A stretch of DNA of 64,000 bases from the NCBI RefSeq assembly GCF_027924665.1, contig NZ_AP027043.1, forward strand, positions 62,001 to 126,000, given 5' to 3'. The notes below the pieces were generated by a model, which worked only from the letters and a program-made list of their open reading frames with translations, ran no database searches and was not told the origin of the DNA. This document shows, piece after piece, positions 1-8,778 of this stretch; within the stretch, counting starts at the first letter, position 1; every line of letters begins with the position of its first letter. This DNA is from Flavobacterium sp. GSB-24. GTDB lineage: Bacteria; Bacteroidota; Bacteroidia; Flavobacteriales; Flavobacteriaceae. Position numbers and translations under genes: made by a program.

Positions 1-4
1 ACAA

Positions 5-1300
5 ATGACAAAACAAAAAGTTTCCTTTTTCTGGTTCAGACGGGATTTACGTTTAGAGGACAACAATGGACTATTTCACGCTTTACAATCTGAATTCCCA
101 ATAATTCCTTTATTTATTTTTGATGAAGATATTTTGGATAATCTTCCAAAAAACGACGCGAGGGTGTCTTTCATTTATCATTCACTCCAAAAAATAAACT
201 CAGAATTAAACACTTTTGAATCTTCAATTTTAATTAAAAAAGGAAAAACACAAGAAGTATGGAAATCGCTTTTAGAAGAATTCGACATTCAAAGCGTATT
301 TTTCAATAAAGATTATGAACCTTTTGCTATTAAACGTGATAACGCAATTGCTACGGTATTAAAAGAAAATAAAATAGAATGCTTTTCATTTAAAGATCAC
401 GTTATTTTTGAAGAAAAAGAAATCACCAAAGCAGACGGACTTCCATATACCGTTTACACTCCATACAAAAATAAGTGGCTTGAAAAATATCATATTTTAG
501 GATCGGCTCCAGAATATGATTCAAAACCATATCAATCCAATTTTGCAAAAAATCAATTTCCTTTTCCCGATTTATTAGTAATTGGTTTTGAAAGAAGCAC
601 CATAAAAGTACAGCCGCACAACTTAACACAAATTGGTAATTATAAAGAGACCAGAGATTTCCCAGCTTTAGACAGTACCTCCTATCTTTCTCCACACCTA
701 AGATTTGGAACGGTAAGCATTCGGAAATTAGTAAACTGGGCAAATCGAAAAAATCAAACTTTTCTAAGCGAATTAATTTGGAGAGAATTCTTTATTCAAA
801 TTCTTTTCAGCTTTCCGAATTGTGTCAATCATAATTTCAAATCGGCCTACGATGGAATTCAATGGCGTAATAACGAAGATGATTTTAAAAGATGGTGTTC
901 TGGAACTACAGGTTACCCAATGGTCGATGCAGGAATGCGCCAGCTTAACGAAACGGGTTACATGCACAATCGCGTTCGCATGGTTGTGGCGAGTTTTTTA
1001 TGCAAGCATTTATTAATCAACTGGCAATGGGGAGAAGCTTATTTTGCCGAGAAACTTTTAGATTTCGAACTGGCTTCGAACGTTGGAAACTGGCAGTGGG
1101 CAGCAGGAACAGGTTGTGATGCTGCGCCTTATTTCAGGGTTTTTAATCCAGAAATCCAGCAAAAGAAATTTGACGAAAAAGGCGAATACATCCGCAAATG
1201 GATTCCTGAATTTGATTTTGGTTATAATGAACCAATGGTCGATCATGCTTTTGCGAGAGATCGTGCTATTGCGACTTATAAGGCTGGAATAATTAAATAA
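5..1300 (+). CDS. phrB: Deoxyribodipyrimidine photolyase (cryptochrome/photolyase family)
   Basis: Light-driven, FAD-dependent repair of cyclobutane pyrimidine dimers in DNA, in the cytoplasm. The 431 residues fit a class I photolyase. The N-terminal alpha/beta antenna domain opens with FFWFRRDLRLEDN. The FAD-binding helical half holds WREFF near residue 259, DAGMRQL, MHNRVRM near 321, and SNVGNWQWAAGTGCDAAPYFR near 357-377, which includes tryptophans of the electron-transfer chain. The ATG at position 5 gives a natural N-terminus, but the promoter lies outside the window. The gene stands alone and converges on the kinase gene, with a long nested inverted repeat between them. A member of the broader cryptochrome family cannot be excluded by eye, but the conserved FAD and DNA-binding motifs favour repair. 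Confidence 0.93.
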   Translation: MTKQKVSFFWFRRDLRLEDNNGLFHALQSEFPIIPLFIFDEDILDNLPKNDARVSFIYHSLQKINSELNTFESSILIKKGKTQEVWKSLLEEFDIQSVFFNKDYEPFAIKRDNAIATVLKENKIECFSFKDHVIFEEKEITKADGLPYTVYTPYKNKWLEKYHILGSAPEYDSKPYQSNFAKNQFPFPDLLVIGFERSTIKVQPHNLTQIGNYKETRDFPALDSTSYLSPHLRFGTVSIRKLVNWANRKNQTFLSELIWREFFIQILFSFPNCVNHNFKSAYDGIQWRNNEDDFKRWCSGTTGYPMVDAGMRQLNETGYMHNRVRMVVASFLCKHLLINWQWGEAYFAEKLLDFELASNVGNWQWAAGTGCDAAPYFRVFNPEIQQKKFDEKGEYIRKWIPEFDFGYNEPMVDHAFARDRAIATYKAGIIK

Positions 1301-1462
1301 AATTCCAAATTTTTTAAATTCCAAATTCCAATTGTTCGTAATCTCGTGATCCTTCTTCCGTCAGGATGACAAACAATACAAAAAAAACCTTTGTCAAAGG
1401 TTTAAACTTTGACAAAGGTTTATGTAAAATTGGAATTTGGAATTTTAAAAATTTGGAATTTT
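1299..1462. repeat. Nested inverted repeat between convergent genes
   Basis: Two 35-base arms (1299-1333 and 1428-1462) are inverted copies with a single mismatch. They are built from the word ATTCCAAAT. Inside lies a separate 15-bp hairpin (1385-1421) and a decayed copy (1336-1374, ending TCAGGATGACAAAC) of a dispersed palindromic element seen better at 24730-24831. The left arm starts inside the photolyase stop region and the right arm ends just before the kinase stop codon, so the structure fills the whole gap. Confidence 0.85.
1385..1421 (-). terminator. Intrinsic terminator of the ABC1 kinase operon
   Basis: Perfect 15-bp arms 1385-1399 and 1407-1421 with a 7-base loop. Read on the minus strand the hairpin is followed by a run of T (the A run at 1381-1387), so it fits the end of the minus-strand kinase/TetR operon. 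Confidence 0.8.
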
Positions 1463-1467
1463 CCAAT

Positions 1468-2772
1468 CTAGTACTTCAAATAATTATCTACAACAATTTT
1501 TGCCTTCAAATCAAACATTAGATTATACAAACCAAAGAAAGTACGGTTCATGTAAATAAAATGCTTAGAACCGCGGTTTCCGTTCATTTTTTTAAGATTT
1601 GTATCTTCAGAGAAACGTTTTCCTAATTCGGCAATTGCATTGAAAAAAGTTTCGTCGGCAAAATCGAAGGTTTCATTTTGGAAAGGTTTCGTGAAAAGCG
1701 ATAACAAATCATGAAACATTTCTGTGAAATATGCAACTTCTGCAGGCGAATCGTCTGGACGAAGAATTTCTAATTCGAATAGTTTTTCGTTAAAACGCTT
1801 TTCATCTGTAATTACATTTTTATTGATTAATTCAAAATAAGGCGTGTAGAAATCTTCTGGAATTTGTTTCATACAGCCAAAATCTAAAGCAATCAACTGG
1901 TTTTGATCATCAACCAAGAAATTACCTGGATGCGGATCGGCGTGAACTTTTCGTAAAACGTGAATTTGATACATATAAAAATCCCAAAGTGCCTGCCCTA
2001 TTTTGTCCCCAACTTCCTGATCTTTATTTATAGCAGTAAACTCAGAAAGATGAATTCCTGTCATCCAATCCATGGTAATGATTTTCTCTGATGAAAACTC
2101 TGGATAGTAATTAGGAAAAATGATGTTTTCAATTTTATTACAGGCATCAACAACTTCCTTACTTTGTTCTAATTCTAATAAATAGTTTGTTTCTTCAATA
2201 AGTTTATCTTCAACTTCCTTGAAATATTTATCAGAATCTTTCCCTTGCAGATTAAACATTCTAATTGCAATAGGTTTTACCAAAGCTAAATCTGATGAAA
2301 TACTGTTTGCAACACCTGGATATTGAATTTTAACAGCCAGTTTTTTATCATTTTTCTTTGCCAAATGAACCTGCCCAATACTTGCTGCGTTTACAGAATT
2401 TGGATTGAACTCGTCAAAGATTTCGTAAGGTGTTTTACCAAAATTATTTTTGAAAGTTTTTAAAACCAAAGGTGCAGAAAGCGGCGGAACTGAAAATTGA
2501 GACAATGAGAATTTCTCCACATAAGCTTGAGGCAGAAAATTCTTGTCCATACTTAACATTTGAGCGACTTTAAGCGCGCTTCCCTTTAGGCTTTTAAGTC
2601 CGTCGTAAATATCTTCGGCGTTATTTTCGTTTAGTTTATCTCGGGTTAAATCTGGGTTTACTATTTTCTCAGCATAGTGCTTCACATAGTTTACCCCAAT
2701 TTTAGCTCCAGTTTGAACCAGTTTTCCTGCTCTTTCTATTTTTGAGGTAGGAATATAATCGATTGTTTTCAT
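1468..2772 (-). CDS. ABC1/AarF (UbiB-like) atypical kinase
   Basis: Member of the ABC1/ADCK/UbiB protein-kinase-like family, whose bacterial members support isoprenoid-quinone metabolism or lipid homeostasis; the substrate here is unknown. The 434-residue protein shows the family features: a KxxQ-type segment (SALKVAQMLS, about 65-75), an Ala-rich nucleotide loop NAASIGQVHLA (about 127-137) followed by the VKIQYPG lysine, HADPHPGNF (about 277-285) as catalytic loop, and IALDFGCMKQ (about 292-301) carrying the metal-binding Asp. No C-terminal membrane segments like those of E. coli UbiB are obvious. Its ATG overlaps the stop codon of the upstream TetR gene (TAATG), so the two are cotranscribed and probably functionally linked. 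Confidence 0.88.
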   Translation of the reverse strand: MKTIDYIPTSKIERAGKLVQTGAKIGVNYVKHYAEKIVNPDLTRDKLNENNAEDIYDGLKSLKGSALKVAQMLSMDKNFLPQAYVEKFSLSQFSVPPLSAPLVLKTFKNNFGKTPYEIFDEFNPNSVNAASIGQVHLAKKNDKKLAVKIQYPGVANSISSDLALVKPIAIRMFNLQGKDSDKYFKEVEDKLIEETNYLLELEQSKEVVDACNKIENIIFPNYYPEFSSEKIITMDWMTGIHLSEFTAINKDQEVGDKIGQALWDFYMYQIHVLRKVHADPHPGNFLVDDQNQLIALDFGCMKQIPEDFYTPYFELINKNVITDEKRFNEKLFELEILRPDDSPAEVAYFTEMFHDLLSLFTKPFQNETFDFADETFFNAIAELGKRFSEDTNLKKMNGNRGSKHFIYMNRTFFGLYNLMFDLKAKIVVDNYLKY

Positions 2773-3431
2773 TATCTGCTGTGTATTTTTTCTTTAAATA
2801 GAAATTTTCCAAAATCTATTAAATGATTCATTGGTGCAACATTCATTAATTCAAATGATGCATTAACCGATTTTTCGATAAAAATGTCTGTTTTTTCAAA
2901 GGCAGCAGATTCATCTTCCATCCAGAATTTAATCGTCAGCATTAATTGCAGCCAAGCTGATTCCCGAATAGTTTTTTCTTGAAATTTTTGAAATCTTTCC
3001 TGCTCCAACCTGTAATCGTCAGTAAGGATTTCAGAAACATAATTTTTAAAACTTTCTCGAAGAGTAGTCAGCTGTACTAAATTTTTAAGCGGATTTCTAT
3101 CGATTTTTAGCGTCTGTAAAACGTAACTTCTATTTGCAGTTAAAATTTCAAAAAACGTAAAATAGAAACTCAGCATTTTATTCTTCATGTCATACTGCTG
3201 GTATTCTTCATTTTCAAGAAGCAGATTAACTGTATTTTCAAAAAACATTCTGAAAATTTCTTTTTCTAAACTTTCTAATGTTCCAAAAAAGGAATAAAAC
3301 TCAGCTTCGGTAAAATCATTTTCTTTCGCAAAATGATAAACCGATTTTGGTTTATGACCTTTTTCCAGAACCTCATCCATATATTTTGAAACGATAACAT
3401 CTTTGGTAATAACCTGTTTTTTAGTCGCCAT
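2772..3431 (-). CDS. TetR/AcrR family transcriptional regulator
   Basis: Predicted one-component repressor of 219 residues. The N-terminal helix-turn-helix spans roughly residues 10-55 (ITKDVIVSKYMDEVLEKG, then SVYHFAKENDFTEAEFYSFFGTLE) and matches the TetR DNA-binding arrangement. The C-terminal two thirds are helical and ligand-type, with no recognisable family. It is the first gene of a two-gene operon with the ABC1 kinase (TAATG overlap), so it most likely autoregulates this pair. A weak -7-like element (TACCTTTA on the minus strand, near 3457-3464) lies upstream of the start. The ligand is unknown. Confidence 0.85.
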   Translation of the reverse strand: MATKKQVITKDVIVSKYMDEVLEKGHKPKSVYHFAKENDFTEAEFYSFFGTLESLEKEIFRMFFENTVNLLLENEEYQQYDMKNKMLSFYFTFFEILTANRSYVLQTLKIDRNPLKNLVQLTTLRESFKNYVSEILTDDYRLEQERFQKFQEKTIRESAWLQLMLTIKFWMEDESAAFEKTDIFIEKSVNASFELMNVAPMNHLIDFGKFLFKEKIHSR

Positions 3432-3529
3432 TTTATTAAAATTTAGAATTTGCCATAAAGGTAAACATTGTTTAATTATCTTTACTAATCCTTAAACAAT
3501 ATACACTGTTAAATATATTATAAACTATT

Positions 3530-4441
3530 ATGGCTCAAAATGTTCTCTTAACTGGCGGAAGCGGATTCATTGGAAAACACTTAACAGATACACTTTTGGA
3601 AGCTGGATATTCTGTGTCAATTTTGAGTCGGTCTGAAAGAGAAAATTCTCCTTCAATTACATATTATAAATGGGATTTAAATAAAAATTACATTGACGAA
3701 AATGCCGTCCTAAATGCTGATTACATCATTCACCTTGCTGGTGAAGGAATTGTTGAAAAAAGATGGACAGACAAAAGAAAAAAAGAGCTTTTAGAAAGCC
3801 GTATTAAACCAATTGATTTAATCTTTTCGGTTTTAGAACAAAACAACAAAAAACTAAATGCTTTTATTTCTGCTTCGGCAGTTGGGATTTATGGTGCTGT
3901 CACCAGTCATAAAATCTGTACCGAAAACACACCGCCAGCCGATGATTTTTTGGGTTCGATCTGTCAAAAATGGGAAAGCACAGTAGACAAAATTGACTCT
4001 TTAGAGATTAGAACGGTCAAAATAAGAACGGGAATAGTTTTAGGGAAAAACGAAGGTTTTCTTAAAAAAATGATTCCGACTTTTAAATCTGGATTTGGCT
4101 CGGTCCTTGGCTCGGGTAAACAATATCTTCCATGGATCCATATTGATGATTTATGCAATATTTATTTAAAAAGCATCGAAGATGAAAAGCTGAAAGGCGC
4201 GTATAACGCATGTATAACAGACAATACCACAAATTCCAGCTTTTCTAAAACACTTGCCAATTTGTTTGGTTATTCTATTTGGCTTCCTAAAGTTCCGCCA
4301 TTTATTCTAAAAATTTTCTTGGGAGAAATGAGCGAAGCTGTTTTAACTGGGCAACGAGTTTCTTCTGAAAAAATTCAGAAAACTGGATTTGAATTTCAGT
4401 TTACCGATTTAGAAAAGGCACTCATAAATTGTATCAAATAA
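3530..4441 (+). CDS. TIGR01777 family (SDR39U1-type) NAD(P)-dependent epimerase
   Basis: Extended short-chain dehydrogenase of the SDR39U1/YfcH family, 303 residues, cytoplasmic. The dinucleotide-binding motif LLTGGSGFIGKHL sits at residues 6-18. NADYIIHLAGEGI (about 64-76) and FISASAVGIYG (about 113-123, with the Tyr of the SDR active site) follow. LPWIHIDDL near residue 205 is typical of the family, and the end (LTGQRVSSEKIQKTGF) matches the short C-terminal DUF1731 domain. The natural substrate of this family is not established; an association with cell division or septation has been proposed for some members. It reads divergently from the TetR operon. Confidence 0.9.
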   Translation: MAQNVLLTGGSGFIGKHLTDTLLEAGYSVSILSRSERENSPSITYYKWDLNKNYIDENAVLNADYIIHLAGEGIVEKRWTDKRKKELLESRIKPIDLIFSVLEQNNKKLNAFISASAVGIYGAVTSHKICTENTPPADDFLGSICQKWESTVDKIDSLEIRTVKIRTGIVLGKNEGFLKKMIPTFKSGFGSVLGSGKQYLPWIHIDDLCNIYLKSIEDEKLKGAYNACITDNTTNSSFSKTLANLFGYSIWLPKVPPFILKIFLGEMSEAVLTGQRVSSEKIQKTGFEFQFTDLEKALINCIK

Positions 4442-4444
4442 CAC

Positions 4445-5014
4445 TTATTTCAAAGCTGCAAACATTATTTCGTCGCTATGAACAACACCTGTCAGTGCTG
4501 TATTGGCAGTTTTTGCAATTTTTGAAGCAACCGAACTTGGAATTTGGATATTGAAATCTGAAATTGAAATTGGGAAATCTGAAATTACCTGAATGCCGTC
4601 TGCAACTTTCTTGATTAGAGCATTTACAACAATCTCTTTCATTTTTCCTCGTAAATAAAGCTTACCTTTTATCTGATATTGCTTTTCGACTTCATTAATA
4701 TCTTTCAAATCAAATTTTTCTATTTTGCCTTTAAATACAGCTTTAGGATAACGACGGCTTTCCATATAATTATCGTTAAAATGCTCTTGCATCATATCAA
4801 GTTTAAAACGAAAATCTTTGATCATTAAAGTACAAACAAAAGTGCTTGTTTTAGGTTCTAAAAGAATTGCAACTTGTCTGTTAACTGCTTTTATTTCTTC
4901 AAATAGAGGAACAGACGCCTCAAAGTTTACCGTGGCGGTATTGGTAAAAAATTTATCTTGAGCAATTACAGAAAAAGCAGTAAAAAATAAAAATAATAAG
5001 GTAGTTGTTTTCAT
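4445..5014 (-). CDS. Secreted YceI-like protein
   Basis: Exported 189-residue protein with a clear signal peptide (MKTTTLLFLFFTAFSVIAQ, cleavage about residue 19). The rest is a beta-rich lipocalin-like domain in which FRFKLDMMQEHFNDNYMESRRYPKAVFKG (split here: FRFKLDMMQEHFN, then YMESRRYPKAVFKG) resembles the MxxHFxxxxFFDxxxYP signature of YceI proteins. YceI proteins bind isoprenoid or amphiphilic molecules in the periplasm; the ligand here is unknown. It converges on the SDR39U1 gene with only 3 bases between the stops, leaving no room for a separate terminator. Confidence 0.8.
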   Translation of the reverse strand: MKTTTLLFLFFTAFSVIAQDKFFTNTATVNFEASVPLFEEIKAVNRQVAILLEPKTSTFVCTLMIKDFRFKLDMMQEHFNDNYMESRRYPKAVFKGKIEKFDLKDINEVEKQYQIKGKLYLRGKMKEIVVNALIKKVADGIQVISDFPISISDFNIQIPSSVASKIAKTANTALTGVVHSDEIMFAALK

Positions 5015-5122
5015 AATCGTCTACATTTAAACAATTATGTCATTCAATAATTGCGGTTAATAGAAAGTGAAAAAAAAATCCGATTAACTATAAAAATTGA
5101 ACGGCAGTTATTCAGTGAAAAA

Positions 5123-5164
5123 AAATTTCGTAACCAAATGATCACATTTAAAGTTACGAAATTT
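5123..5164 (-). terminator. Intrinsic terminator after the VOC gene
   Basis: 12-bp arms at 5123-5134 and 5153-5164. On the minus strand the hairpin is followed by nine T residues, as expected for the end of the minus-strand transcript that includes the VOC gene. The remaining 5015-5253 gap holds no credible gene. Confidence 0.75.
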
Positions 5165-5253
5165 CGACAAGCAAAGTTCTAGAACTAATGCTAAATATTT
5201 GTGAATGTTTTTAAAAGTAAAATGTTTTTTGTAAGATGTGAAATGCTCCTTAA

Positions 5254-5649
5254 CTACATTTTTACTTCTGTACAGATTTCGATTAAAAATCCATTTAAGT
5301 CTCGTGCATAAGCCACAACTTGTCCCCACGGTTTTTCTACAGGTTCTGCAACCATTATCGCACCAAAAGAAGTCGCTTTTTGCAAAACTTCGGGAACATT
5401 TTCGACAATAAAACCTATTTCTATGGCAAAAGGCTTATCTTCTAAACTGCTTTCTATAAAACCGTCTTTCAAATTTTGTGATGCGAGCTTTTTAGATGCA
5501 AACGAAAGTGTTGTTTCTCCCGTAATTAATTCGCCATAATCATTATCTGGGCTTATAAATTTCCTTGAGAATCCAAGTGCATTTTCATAAAATGCCAATG
5601 CCTCTTCGACATCTTCAACGTACAAAATGGTATATCCAAACTTTATCAT
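5254..5649 (-). CDS. VOC family (glyoxalase/bleomycin-resistance-like) protein
   Basis: Single vicinal-oxygen-chelate domain protein of 131 residues, cytoplasmic. The start (MIKFGYTILYVEDVEEALAF) and the repeated beta-alpha-beta-beta-beta pattern are typical, as are ALGFSRKF in the first half and AYARDLNGFLIEI at the end, where the Glu is a usual metal ligand. Such proteins include dioxygenases, isomerases and antibiotic-binding proteins; sequence alone does not separate these, so the substrate is left open. It follows the thioesterase gene on the same strand with a 41-base gap and precedes a minus-strand terminator, which suggests cotranscription with its neighbour. Confidence 0.85.
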   Translation of the reverse strand: MIKFGYTILYVEDVEEALAFYENALGFSRKFISPDNDYGELITGETTLSFASKKLASQNLKDGFIESSLEDKPFAIEIGFIVENVPEVLQKATSFGAIMVAEPVEKPWGQVVAYARDLNGFLIEICTEVKM

Positions 5650-5690
5650 GTTTTCTTTATTTAATGTGTATTATATAAATATAAGAAAAA

Positions 5691-6239
5691 TTAGCTGATT
5701 TCTAGAAGGACATTATATTTTTCTAAACTGGCTAAATCCTCAATAGAGTTTATATTTGTAAGTTTTTCGTGCTCTTCGACTTCTCTTCTAACTTCGATAT
5801 GTTTAATTGCTTTTCTAAAACGACGGACTTCCTGCAGGTTTGACAAAATTAATCCAGGAACCTGAACACTCTTTCCTTCTTTATCTTTGGCAACCATTGT
5901 AAAATAAGAGGAGTTACAATGTTTAACAACTCCAGTCTGAATATTTTCTGCTTCAACACGAATCCCGACAATCATTGAACTTCTGCCGACATAGTTTACA
6001 GAGGCTTTCATGGTTACCAATTCTCCAACTTCAATTGGTTTTAGAAAGTTTACGGTATCTACAGAAGCCGTTACGCAATAATTACCGCTAAATTTTGACG
6101 CCGAAGCAAAAGCAATTTGATCTAATAGTTGTAAAATATAACCTCCGTGGATTTTACCGCTGAAATTGGTATGCGAAGGCAGCATTAATTCTGATATGCT
6201 GATTTTTGATGAAGAAACGGGTTTAAAATCTGTAGTCAT
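5691..6239 (-). CDS. Acyl-CoA thioesterase (YciA/BACH-type hotdog fold)
   Basis: Hydrolyses acyl-CoA to the free acid and CoA in the cytoplasm. The 182-residue protein has one hotdog domain. HTNFSGKIHGGYILQLLDQIA (about 22-42) is the diagnostic segment with the N/HGG turn and the catalytic Asp. CVTASVDTVNFLKPIEVGE (about 55-73) and VGRSSMIVGIRVEAEN follow. The C-terminal ~50 residues are charged and helical. Substrate chain length cannot be told from sequence. It lies between rmuC and the VOC gene on the same strand. Confidence 0.88.
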   Translation of the reverse strand: MTTDFKPVSSSKISISELMLPSHTNFSGKIHGGYILQLLDQIAFASASKFSGNYCVTASVDTVNFLKPIEVGELVTMKASVNYVGRSSMIVGIRVEAENIQTGVVKHCNSSYFTMVAKDKEGKSVQVPGLILSNLQEVRRFRKAIKHIEVRREVEEHEKLTNINSIEDLASLEKYNVLLEIS

Positions 6240-6274
6240 GTTTTTGTTTTTTGGAGTGTATGTTTTTATTTTTT

Positions 6275-6316
6275 AAACACATAGATTCAGAACAAAACCT
6301 ATGTTTCTATGTGTTT
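6275..6316. repeat. Hairpin in the gap after rmuC
   Basis: 10-bp arms 6275-6284 and 6307-6316 based on the word AAACACATAG, with a second half-copy (CCTATG...CTATG) in the loop. A T run follows on the plus strand only, while both flanking genes are on the minus strand, so this looks more like a dispersed repeat than a dedicated terminator. Confidence 0.5.
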
Positions 6317-6325
6317 TATTTTTTT

Positions 6326-7702
6326 TTAATTCAACAATTCATTTTCATCTGAATTTAAAGCAGCTCTTGTAATTATATTTTCAGGAAGTGATTTCTTGGC
6401 CTTTGCTCCCATTTTTTTCAATCTTTCTACGCTTGTAATCAAGTTTCCTTTTCCGTCAACCAATTTGTTCATTGCGCTTTCGTATTCTGTTTTGGTATCT
6501 TTTATTTTATTTCCAATTCGGACTAAATCAGAAACAAAACCTTCAAATTTATCGTATAATGCGCCGGCTTGTCTTGCGATCTCAAAAGCATTTTCCTGCT
6601 GTTTTTGATTGCTCCACATGCTGTCTATTGTTCTCAAAGTAGCCAGAAGTGTACTTGGCGTAACAATTACAATATTTCGGTCGAATGCTTTGGTGTATAA
6701 AGCTGGATCTTCATTTAAAGCTATCGCAAAAGCTGGCTCCATCGGAATAAATAACAGCACAAAGTCGGGGCTTTCTATCTGATATAAATCGTGATAATTT
6801 TTACTGCCAAGCTGTTCCACGTGTCTTCTAATAGAATTGACATGTTCTTTTAGATAATCTATTTTTAAAAGCTCTGATTCTTCGTTAATCCATTTTTCAT
6901 AAGCCGCTAGCGAAACTTTAGAATCGACGATCATTTTTTTACCGTCAGGAAGATTGATTACAACATCTGGAAAAACACGATTTCCTTCGCTGTTCGTAAA
7001 ACTCTGCTGTACTTCATATTCTCTTCCTTTCTCTAATCCAGATTTTTCCAGAACGCGCTCTAAAACCAATTCGCCCCAATTTCCCTGCATTTTACTGTCG
7101 CCTTTTAGCGCTTTGGTTAGATTTAAGGTTTCTTTACTCATTTGTGCATTCATTTCGCTTAAACCTAAAATCTGCTGGCGAAGTGCGGCGTGATAATCGA
7201 TGCTTTCTTTATGGGTCTGATCTACTTTTTGTTCAAAAACATGAATTTTATCCTGAAGCGGCAATAGAATATTTTTCATATTCTCGCTGTTCTGTTCGGT
7301 AAACTTAGCCGATTTTTCTTCGAGGATTTTATTGGCTAAATTTTCAAATTCTTTGGTGAATTTTTCTTGAAGCTCGTTGATTTCATTTTTTTGTTCTTTA
7401 TGTCGTTCCCACAAATTTTCAAAATCAACTTCCTTTTTAGAAAGCTGAATCGCCAGACTGTCTTTCTCTGTCCGAATGTTTTCTTTCTCAAAATTGAGCA
7501 GCTGCAATTGTTTTTGAAAGTAATTTTTTTCACTTTCAAATTGCTCTTTCTGCATTTGCAACTGGCTGTTTAATGCGTTTAATCGCTCTTCTGAAATTGC
7601 TTTTTCTGACTGAAATTTAGACCCGGAAAGCATTTTACCTAAGTATATTCCAACAAAAAGCGCCACTACAAAAGCCAATAAAAATGGTAGATAATCCGAC
7701 AT
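6326..7702 (-). CDS. rmuC: DNA recombination protein RmuC homologue
   Basis: RmuC family protein linked in E. coli to limiting DNA inversions between short inverted repeats; it carries a PD-(D/E)XK-like nuclease fold. The 458 residues hold an N-terminal membrane anchor (LPFLLAFVVALFVGIYLG, about 5-22), a long Lys/Glu/Gln-rich coiled coil (about 30-200) and the RmuC domain. KMQGNWGELVLERVLEKSG lies near residue 204, FPDVVINLPDGKKMIVDSKVSL near 245 (Asp and Lys of the nuclease core), and VTPSTLLATLRTI near 350. Length and order match the family. It is followed on the same strand by the thioesterase. This protein is of interest in a window full of inverted repeats, though no direct link can be shown. 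Confidence 0.92.
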   Translation of the reverse strand: MSDYLPFLLAFVVALFVGIYLGKMLSGSKFQSEKAISEERLNALNSQLQMQKEQFESEKNYFQKQLQLLNFEKENIRTEKDSLAIQLSKKEVDFENLWERHKEQKNEINELQEKFTKEFENLANKILEEKSAKFTEQNSENMKNILLPLQDKIHVFEQKVDQTHKESIDYHAALRQQILGLSEMNAQMSKETLNLTKALKGDSKMQGNWGELVLERVLEKSGLEKGREYEVQQSFTNSEGNRVFPDVVINLPDGKKMIVDSKVSLAAYEKWINEESELLKIDYLKEHVNSIRRHVEQLGSKNYHDLYQIESPDFVLLFIPMEPAFAIALNEDPALYTKAFDRNIVIVTPSTLLATLRTIDSMWSNQKQQENAFEIARQAGALYDKFEGFVSDLVRIGNKIKDTKTEYESAMNKLVDGKGNLITSVERLKKMGAKAKKSLPENIITRAALNSDENELLN

Positions 7703-7892
7703 AACTAAGTTTATTTTACGTAAAAGTACGCAATAATACGTAGTACTTAGTTTTAAAAATTAAAATTTCACGAATTCGTATTTAATCCAAACTAAATCAA
7801 CATTTTATTTTTTTTCCAAAAAAAAATAAAAGTTTTACGCAACCTTTTTTAAAAAGTTCAATCTACAAGATATAAACCTATTAAAATAAATT

Positions 7893-8768
7893 ATGAAAAA
7901 ATTAATGTTGAGCTTATTTATAGCTTTCGGATTTAGTGCATGTTCTCTAAATAATGATGATAATTATGTTGATTGCGGTGCTAATACAAATGTAGCTTTT
8001 ACTGGATTTCCCTTCTATTGTAATTATAGCGTAAAATCGCAGCCTAACAATGCGGCTGTAGCAGTTGTTGCAACGCAAGAAAAAATGAATGAATTATTCC
8101 CAAAACATGATAACACATGTCCTGTTGCAAGCGATCCTAATATTGATTTTACCAAACAATATTTAGTGGGAATTTTTGCGGGAGCTAAACCTACAAGCGG
8201 ATATGCAATTAAAATTACTTCTATTGTAGAAAACAATTGCGAAATTGTAGTTAATTACTACGAGAAATCACCAGCGCCAGGCGAAAATATAACTCAATCT
8301 CCTACTTATCCTTCAGACTTTGTTTTAATTCCAAAAACATCAAAAGGTTTTATTTTCATTAAAGCTAATGAAAGTCCAGACACAGCAATTATTGGTAGTT
8401 TCAATAATAATTGTACTGGTGCAGACTGTCAAAAATTCTTCCAAGTTAATGATTACAGTATTTTAAAATTCTTAAATGTTGGCGCTAATCAATACGATTT
8501 CAATCAATATAAATACACTCCAACTATAAAAAGAGGTGATTACACAATATTATTAAAAGCTGTTCCTGCTGAAATTTTAGCTTTAAAAGGACAAACTAAA
8601 ATTTACGGCGCTCCAGATGCAGCAGATCAAGGTGGTGTTTATTTTGAATTACGCCAAGGTATAACAGTAACTAAGGTTTATATTGACAACAATGATACGC
8701 AAGATCAAAGTGCTGATATAAAAGCTTTCAAAAAACTTATTCAAGAAAAAATTACTAGTTTAAAATAA
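7893..8768 (+). CDS. Lipoprotein with a PrcB-type C-terminal domain
   Basis: Predicted lipoprotein of 291 residues. The signal peptide ends in the lipobox FGFSAC (Cys17) and is followed by LNNDDN. The middle segment YLVGIFAGAKPTSGYAIKITSI (split: YLVGIFAGAKPTSGY, AIKITSI; about residues 90-111) is the typical core of the PrcB C-terminal domain, named after the partner of the PrtP protease (dentilisin) in treponemes. The C-terminal third (about 195-291) has a KRGDYTILLKAVP beta segment and no family I recognise. Four or more Cys residues in the mature part could form disulphides. It sits 10 bases upstream of the next small secreted protein, so the two probably share a transcript. Confidence 0.7.
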   Translation: MKKLMLSLFIAFGFSACSLNNDDNYVDCGANTNVAFTGFPFYCNYSVKSQPNNAAVAVVATQEKMNELFPKHDNTCPVASDPNIDFTKQYLVGIFAGAKPTSGYAIKITSIVENNCEIVVNYYEKSPAPGENITQSPTYPSDFVLIPKTSKGFIFIKANESPDTAIIGSFNNNCTGADCQKFFQVNDYSILKFLNVGANQYDFNQYKYTPTIKRGDYTILLKAVPAEILALKGQTKIYGAPDAADQGGVYFELRQGITVTKVYIDNNDTQDQSADIKAFKKLIQEKITSLK

Positions 8769-8778
8769 TCCCCCGATC

